This document shows, piece by piece, positions 57,865 through 64,000 of a stretch of DNA of 64,000 nucleotides. The stretch comes from Medicago truncatula (lineage: Eukaryota > Streptophyta > Magnoliopsida > Fabales > Fabaceae). The stretch is from positions 18,475,001-18,539,000 of the forward strand of contig NC_053046.1 of NCBI RefSeq assembly GCF_003473485.1, written 5' to 3'. The stretch's first letter is position 1. Each line of letters starts with the position of its first letter. Below the pieces are notes generated by a model. It saw only the letters and a program-made list of their open reading frames with translations, ran no database searches and was not told the origin of the DNA. A program made the position numbers and the translations under genes.

Positions 57865-58305
57865 AAATAACATCACCATATATAGAAAGGTACAACTCTA
57901 CGTCGAATCAAGTTTTCCTTTGTTGAAATCCTCTTATTAATAGTTTTCCACGCAGATAATGACACTTTAAGAGGCACAACTTTTTTCTAAATTATGTCTG
58001 AAAGAATAACGTTGTCGAGCTGCTCAATATGAGTAAAATATAAACGCATTTTATCGAGTAACTGTCAGCAGAGTCATGTCTCCAAACCCATTTATCCAAA
58101 ACATTATCTTAACAAAAAACACATTCTTCCAAATGCTCTTCTTCCCAAGCAAAAAATCTCCTTCTCCAATATTAACACAAATATCTTCATCTTACTTATA
58201 TTAACACTACTATCAATAGATAACTCAAAATGTCCGCTAAATCTAGACCGTGAAAGACCTTCCTCTAGCCAAGGATCATTCCAAAAAGATATTAGTTCGG
58301 TGGAA
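57865..58305 (-). pseudogene. LINE polyprotein fragment (zf-RVT linker)
   Basis: The minus strand reads FWNDPWLEEGLSRSRFSGHF then ELSIDSSVNISKMK, and, after stops, KKVVPLKVSLSAWKTINKRI, STKENLIRRRVV. It has the WxDPWL and PLKVSxxAW marks of plant LINEs; several stops and a deletion. Confidence 0.7.
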
Positions 58306-59300
58306 CTTTATTGAGTCAAGACAGGACTTATGACATAATAATTGAGGATATTTTCACTATATGTTTTTTAGTCGTTTTAGTAAAGTATGAGGTCAATTTA
58401 GATATGTTTTAGAGGAGTTTTATGGTTTAAGAGAAATTTTGTATAGTTTTCATATAACTCCATGTAATTCTATTTCTTCCCAAAATCGGCAACTTCGTAT
58501 ATGTTTTAAGCCATTTTAGTGAGAAATCGTGTAGGTCGGCAAATCAAGACATCACATGGAGTTATGAAGGCAAGAGAATGAAGATCAATGGAGTTCAACA
58601 TGTTTTTTAAGGCAAAACGATGTGAGAAATTAACGTCTGAAGTTCCAGTATGAAATTATGGAAGAAGAGCACTCAAAAAACTAAGAAAACGGTATTTTTC
58701 GCACATTTTCTTGCCCCAGGCGCATGGCACCCACATGAAGGTGAAATTCCCTGCCCCATACACCCCAACAAGCGCCTCCATATGCCCCACGCGCATGGTT
58801 CTGGAAAAAAAATGCTTAGTTGCTTAATTTGCAAGTTGGATCTATGGAACAAAAACCCGATTCTATTTTAACCTAGTTGGTTTGGTTTTTACATTCTCCT
58901 TGTTGTTACACTTTTTTGTTTCTTTATTCTTTCATTTTTCTAATTGTTCTTCACTTCTTATGGAGACAACATCCAAGTGCCCTTGGGAACTAGGGGATGG
59001 AGGGACATGTTCTAATCTTTTTCATTCTTGATAAATTTTCATCAAACCTCTTCATTATACTATCTTCTAAACCTTTACACTCATTAATTTTTGGGTGAAT
59101 TGAAGTCTTTTGACTAAAAGTACTATCACAAATCCTTATGTTCAAGATTAAGTGAAACACTATTCTCACCCATCTTATTAGTTTAATAATATAAATCTTG
59201 AATCATAGAAGAAATTTTATTCAAAAAAATTACATGATACTTGTCCCTAATTTCGGGCGGAGAGCTTTCGTGCAACCATTGGTATTCGTTTTGTGCCATA
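58306..59300. other. LTR-like and unassigned repeats
   Basis: 58700-58805 has GC-rich inverted phrases (ccccaggcgcatggc, ccccacgcgcatgg). The rest may be LTR sequence of the gypsy element whose gag piece follows. Ends not found. Confidence 0.35.
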
Positions 59301-59309
59301 TCTTTTGAG

Positions 59310-59505
59310 GGAGAAGAAATCTTCTATTCGTTTATTCATCAAGGCGCCTCCCCACGAAAATCTATCATCACCTTTGTTTTTTCAAGAATCCCAATGTAAA
59401 AAGTTTCAATGATCAACCATTTTTTAAACCCGTGTGGAGGGCTTGACCTAAGCATGTTGTTAAAATGCTTCCAAGCTTCATATAATGATGCACCCTCCTA
59501 GTAGG
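59310..59505 (-). pseudogene. Ty3/gypsy gag fragment
   Basis: The minus strand reads EGASLYEAWKHFNNMLRSSP, PHGFKKWLIIETFYIGILEK and TKVMIDFRGEAP, the retrotransposon gag motif (SLYEAWxRFxxLLRxxPxHGF...FYxGL). About 60 residues. Confidence 0.75.
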
Positions 59506-59506
59506 A

Positions 59507-59782
59507 AAGTGATATCACTGAAAGTGCACAATTTTATTGTCGTAATAAAATATTGATCCCACAGGGACTTATGATCATCAAGGTAACTTTTTTCTCCCTA
59601 AGTACGCAAAAGTAAAGGGAAATTTTTATATTATTTTTAATAAAAGATGCACGGTGATTGTAAGAGAATTTAATATTTGTTTTAAAAATATCCAAATACT
59701 AAAAAGTGTCTTGAAATCATTGGAGTTAATCATTATAACGAACAAAACAAATTCATTCATTTCTTTTCCTCGAAAATACTAA
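59507..59782 (+). repeat. truncated member of the R1/R2 repeat family (R3)
   Basis: 'gaaagtgcac ... cgtaataaaatattgatccc, acaggga' aligns with the head of R1 and R2 (caagtgcac ... gtagtataaaagagtatcgt, tccgacaggga), and 'gtcttgaaatcattgg' with their 'gccttgg(g/a)atc(g/a)ttgg'. It ends where the LINE fragment begins. Confidence 0.5.
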
Positions 59783-60160
59783 CGGCAGGTGTTTAGTAAT
59801 GATGTGGCTGATCGTATTTTGAAAATGCCATTGTTCGAACAAGTTCAGCAAGACCGGTTGATTTGGAAGGCGGAGAAGAATGGTTGTTACTCGGTAAAGA
59901 GTGTGTAAAGTTTATGTGTTGAAGAATTAATCGATGTTTCTCATCTTCATCGACCGGGCAATTGGAAAGATATTTGGTGGCTTAAGGTTCCGCCAAAGAT
60001 TAAGCATCTGTTATGGCGTACGTGAAGGGGTTGTTTACCTACCCGCGTCCGTTTGCAAGACAAAGGTGTGTCGTGTCCGACAGTGTGCGTTGGCTGCAAT
60101 TCTAATCATGAGGACTTGAACCACATTTTCTTCGAATGCCCTTTTGCAATTCAGGTGTGG
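59783..60160 (+). pseudogene. LINE polyprotein fragment (zf-RVT domain)
   Basis: Reads VFSNDVADRILKMPLFEQVQ, DRLIWKAEKNGCYSVKSV, WKDIWWLKVPPKIKHLLWR, GCLPTRVRLQDKGVSCPTVC and HEDLNHIFFECPFAIQVW, with stops after KSV and LLWR. This is the zinc-binding domain after the LINE RT. The match stops right at the start of R1, which appears to have inserted here or replaced the rest. Confidence 0.8.
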
Positions 60161-60162
60161 AA

Positions 60163-61396
60163 TGATGAGATAAAACCGCAAGTGCACGGTCTTACCGAAG
60201 TAGTATAAAAGAGTATCGTTCCGACAGGGAGTAGTTCAATTCAATTAACCTTTAGAGATGATTAGAAGAGAGAAGAGATTGTAAATTGGGGGTTTTAAAC
60301 GGTTAAAAGCAATATAATAAAAGAGCCTTGGGATCGTTGGTTTCATCTAAATAACAAGTCCTTCTCAAACCAAAACCATAAGCTTATAATGTTATGTTAG
60401 ACCTAATTTCTCAAGACAGTTTCTCTTAAGTTCCTCTAGCAACCAAGCCTATTTCGCTGACTTGATTACTATTGTATTTTGGTTCCTCTAACAACCAAGC
60501 CTATTTCGCTGACTTGATTGTTATTAGTTCCCTTGAAGATCGAAACTATATGTCTCAAAGATTGCAAAGCCTATTTCGCTGACTTTGCAATCCTTGTCTG
60601 AATTCACTTGTTCGAATATCAAAGCTCCACTTTCGTTTTATGAATTGATATTTGGAATAATGGACGAACAATTATCAAACCCTCCACTTTCGTTTCCACA
60701 GTTTGATAATGGTTAATCCATGTTAAGACGGTGAATTCAGATAAGAAATTAGGGTTACATAAGATTAAGGCTTAGGACTTGGTTTGATTAGGATTATGTC
60801 ATTTAGACTTATCCAACAATCCCAAGACAAGAAGAAGTCTACTCACTCATGTTCATCGTAGACATGGGGGAGAAGAGAGAAAGCATGAAAGTAAAAGACA
60901 ATGAAATAAAGGAAAAGAACTTTATTTAGAAAAGCAAATGTCACTTATTGTATTCCAAGTAAAGATGAATATTACTGATGGCTAGCTACTCTATTTATAG
61001 TACACAACTGACTTAAAATCTAAGCAAGTATATTCCTAGAATATTCCTCGGTAGATTGTGCGCCAAAATAGAATAGCTTGGAGTCAAAGCAAAAGCAGCA
61101 AAAGGCATCTGGAGGGTGGCACGGCCGTGCCAAGGCTAGCACGGGCCGTGCCAGGCTTCTGACTTGTGGGAGATATATTTTGTTTCCCAATCTTCATGTT
61201 TTTGTGTCCAATCTGCTCCAAATCCCTTTCTTTTGCTCCAAGACTCTCTCCATCCAATATTCTTCCCTGAAATATAATAAATTGCATTTTAAAGTAAACT
61301 ATCCGAAAAAGGAAATAATACTAATATAAAATTATATAAAATCTAATTAAAACTAAACTAAAAAGCATATTAAAATAACATATAATTGACTCATCA
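60163..61396 (+). repeat. repeat R1 (about 1.23 kb, unclassified)
   Basis: Starts TGATGAGATAAAACCGCAAG and ends ATAATTGACTCATCA, giving a 7-bp terminal inverted repeat TGATGAG/CTCATCA. Internal tandem pair of about 60 bp (aaccaagcctatttcgctga at 60442 and 60490), with a third 'gcctatttcgctgac' at 60568. A palindromic ggcacggccgtgcc (61117) and cacgggccgtgcc (61140) lie in the 3' half. No coding region recognised. Shares both ends with R2. Confidence 0.6.
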
Positions 61397-62259
61397 GATA
61401 GATATGTTGCAAAATGAAACTAGTTACACTTCGTAAATATCCGTAATAATGATTATAAAGCCAAAAAAATTATATTTTCAAATAATTAGTTATATATTTC
61501 GCAAAACGACCATTAAGCTCGTAAAATTAGGAAGATAATGAGTTTAAAAAAGGACAATTTTGAAAATTAGACACATAAAATAAAGAAGATTACAAGTTTA
61601 AAATTAGAACAATTAAGAAAATTTGTTGTAGCATGGTTTTTATATGTTGGGTAATACTTTGCAAAATAACCATTAGGCATAAAATTAAGATGATGAGATT
61701 AACAAAAGATAATTATTTAAATTTGCTTGAATACGATTTTTATATATTGTTAGTATATATGTTGCAAAATGCAATTAGTTACACTTCATAGTTATCAGTA
61801 ATTATAATGATAATGCCAAAAAAATAAGTAAATTAGTTTTATATTTTGCAAAATGACCCTGAGGCACAGAAAATTAAGATGTTAAAAAAAGGATAATTAT
61901 AAAAATTTGCTAGAGTATGTTTTGTATATATTGCTATTAGATATGTTGCAAAATTTCATAGTTTAATTTTTTCTCAATAGTTTTGGGTTTTTGGCGATTC
62001 GATTGACAGGTGATTTTTCACATTCTTACAATTGGCTGGTTAGGAGAGGTTTACATGTTTTCTAATTTATGGGTATTAAACCTCTGTTATATTGTCATGT
62101 GAGCTGAAAATTCCACCAATTTATAATTGTAAGAAAAAACCAAAAATAGGTTAGTAATTTAAAATACTAGAAAAATATGTAATTCATTTTTTTAAAAGTA
62201 CCCAACTGAGCTTTTTAGCCAAACTCCGTCACTTCAAAATCGTTTTTAATGCTTATTAG
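61397..62259. repeat. degenerate tandem repeats in AT-rich spacer
   Basis: The phrase tatgttgcaaaatg(a/c)aa(c/t)tagttacac occurs at 61404 and 61758, and a shortened version at 61939. 'gcaaaa(c/t)(g/a)acca(t)taag/ggc' units lie at 61501, 61662 and 61848. Period roughly 180 bp with higher-order spacing near 350 bp. No gene. Confidence 0.6.
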
Positions 62260-62262
62260 GAT

Positions 62263-63013
62263 GGGATAAAACCGCAAGTGCACGGTCTTACCGAAGTAGT
62301 AAAAATGTGAGTATCGTTCCGACAGGGAGTTATGAATTCAATTAACTTTTAATGATGATTAGACGAAAGAGTTTTAGATAAAGGTTTGGATTTTTAATTA
62401 CAAGAGAATAAATAAGATAAAAGCCTTGGAATTATTGGTTCATCCTAATGACAAGTCCTTCACAAACCAAACTTTTAAACTTATAACTTTATGTTAGACC
62501 TAATTTCTCAAGACAGATTCTCTTTTGTTCCTCTAGCAACCAAGCCTATTTCGCTGACTTGATTACTATTGGATTTTGGTTCCTCTAACAACCAAGCCTA
62601 TTTCGCTGACTTGATCATTATTAGTTCCCTTGAAGATCGAAACTATATGTCTCAAAGATTGCAAAGACTATTTCGCTGCCTTTGCAATCCTTGTCTAAAT
62701 TCACTTGTTCGAATATCAAAGTTCCACTTTCGTTTTATGAATTGATATTTGAGATGATGGATAAACAATTATCAAACCCTTCACTTTCGTTTCCACAGTT
62801 TGATAATGGTTGATCCATGTTAAAGCGGTGAATTTAGATAGGAAATTAGGGTTACATAAGATTAAGGTTTAAAGCTTGGTTTGATTAGGATTATGTCATT
62901 AGACTTATCCAACAATCCCAAGACAAGAGAAATAATACTAGTATAAAATAAAATAAAATCTATTTAAAACTAAACTAAATAACATATAAAAATAGATATT
63001 AAATGACTCATCA
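62263..63013 (+). repeat. repeat R2 (internally deleted copy of R1)
   Basis: Head ggataaaaccgcaagtgcac, then ggtcttaccgaagtag, matches R1 closely through 'ccaacaatcccaagacaaga' (62930). It then jumps to 'gaaataatactagtataaaa', which in R1 lies about 480 bp further on (61310), and ends ttaaatgactcatca. The deletion joins at a short 'aga/gaa' homology. Confidence 0.7.
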
Positions 63014-63042
63014 TATTACAACTTTAATTTTTTGTTTATATA

Positions 63043-63081
<39 letters not shown>

Positions 63082-63327
63082 TTTATTTTAGTGGCTCACT
63101 TAATTGTTTTTCTTCATAAATAGAATAAATAACAAGTATAATGTCACCTAGAAAGAACTAATCATATATCGCATGACATAGAACCCACACTCTTTATTGT
63201 CAATTTGGCCAGGGCACTATAAAGTCAAAAATATACATAAATGTAATTTCTTTTCTAATTGATTGTTTGAAGTTGGTTTCGTAAAATAACTCTATTCTCT
63301 ACTCATCATATTACAACTTTAATTTTT

Positions 63328-63368
<41 letters not shown>

Positions 63369-63588
63369 TTTATTTTAGTGGCTCACTTAATTGTTTTTCT
63401 TCATAAATAGAATAAATAACAAGTATAATGTCACCTAGAAAGAACTAATCATATATCGCATGACATAGAACCCACACTCTTTATTGTCAATTTGGCCAGG
63501 GCACTATAAAGTCAAAAACATACATAAATGTAATTTCTTTTCTAATTGATTGTTTGAAGTTGGTTTCGTAAAATACCTCTATTCTCTA
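63006..63588. repeat. tandem duplication (about 295 and 288 bp)
   Basis: Copy A 63006-63300 and copy B 63301-63588 start actcatcatattacaacttt and end attctctac. They differ mainly in the length of the (TA)n run (63039-63080 vs 63336-63365) and a few substitutions (taaaataactc/taaaatacctc). The left edge of copy A overlaps the terminal CTCATCA of R2. Confidence 0.9.
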
Positions 63589-63868
63589 CCATTTGATATA
63601 ATTGGCTGCCATTCTATAGTTTGAAAGGTTAACCAACATGTGTTTGCAATAGGCTATTTAAGGTTTCAGGAGAAATTGTCATACCTTAATTCAATTCATG
63701 CCACAAATTTAGAAAACCGATCATTCATATATAATTGCCATCAACTCAATACTCAAACCAACCATTCATAACATCCATTGTCATAAAGTTGATTGCACAT
63801 GTTACATATGTTATCACAAGTAATAATGTATGCGTTTCTTTTTAAAATTCTTTTCCTTAATCGATTTG

Positions 63869-63876
63869 TATATAAA
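63869..63876 (+). promoter_or_regulatory. TATA box of the gene at 63953
   Basis: tatataaa (within 'tttgtatataaaccatgc') lies 77 bp upstream of the ATG, normal for a plant core promoter with a short leader. Confidence 0.45.
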
Positions 63877-63952
63877 CCATGCTTTGTACAAAATAATGTA
63901 ACATAGACAAGTCAAACTTTTGAAAAAGCTCAAACACCCCACACAAAGAACA

Positions 63953-64000
63953 ATGGAAACCATATTCAAGTATCTAATTACCATAATCTTGCTTACAAGT
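63953..64000 (+). CDS. 5' end of a probable small secreted protein gene, cut by the window
   Basis: Starts ATG and reads METIFKYLITIILLTS to the window edge: one acidic residue, Lys, then a hydrophobic run, as in a signal peptide. Legume genomes have many such short secreted peptides (for example nodule cysteine-rich peptides or defensin-like proteins), but the mature part is outside the window, so the family cannot be named. The TATA box at 63869 supports a real gene start. Confidence 0.4.
   Translation, partial: METIFKYLITIILLTS

Noticed and set aside
61380-61400. Reverse strand reads CTGATGAGTC, like a hammerhead ribozyme core, at the end of R1
   Set aside because: No CGAAAC partner or stem follows within a reasonable distance, and R2 has ATGATGAGTC instead. 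Chance match to the terminal repeat.

Overview
This window is plant nuclear DNA: it is AT-rich, its genes are split by GT-AG introns, and most of it is transposon debris. tRNA-derived SINEs with 'gctcag(t)tggta' A-boxes, copia- and gypsy-type LTRs and a tandem p24 gene family suggest a legume, probably Medicago or a close relative. The genus is an inference; no marker in the window proves it.

Layout. 1-1.7 kb: 5' exons of an MMTAG2-type gene (minus) with a Stowaway-like MITE downstream. 2.4-3.0 kb: RNase H-like retroelement relic. 4.0-5.4 kb: chimeric pseudogene joining the N-terminal exons of the meiotic recombinase DMC1 to the C-terminus of a DUF4378/TRM protein. 6.5-7.7 kb: copia, LINE and SINE scraps. 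8.2-12.3 kb: an intact eight-exon O-fucosyltransferase-family (GT106-like) gene on the minus strand, with a reconstructed product of 494 aa. 13.1-13.8 kb: a Mutator-like MITE with a nested hairpin. 15.0-19.9 kb: three nested solo LTRs, each with a perfect 5-bp target duplication. 20.4-22.9 kb: F-box/DUF295 pseudogene and LINE relics.

23.8-34.7 kb holds a complete-ended 10.9-kb CACTA transposon (CACTACTAGAAAA termini, 3-bp duplication ATG). It keeps an intact five-exon TnpA-type gene (603 aa) but shows no TnpD transposase. In its place are captured exons of phytoene desaturase and clathrin heavy chain, other exon-like pieces, and an acidic ORF with a DLNxxP motif. The element sits exactly on the start codon of a p24 gene.

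34.7-57.5 kb is a tandem cluster of p24-delta cargo receptors (type I membrane proteins of COPI/COPII vesicles): three intact copies (219, 214 and 223 aa; same four-exon structure) and one broken copy. The same small MITE lies in intron 2 of all three intact copies, inverted in one. Between the copies are solo LTRs, hAT MITEs, SINEs and LINE fragments.

57.5-64 kb is LINE and gypsy debris, two copies of an unclassified repeat (R1, R2; R2 internally deleted), a 0.29-kb tandem duplication, and the first 16 codons of a likely secreted-peptide gene cut by the window end. The genes are not functionally linked apart from the p24 cluster. The main story is tandem duplication followed by heavy transposon remodelling.
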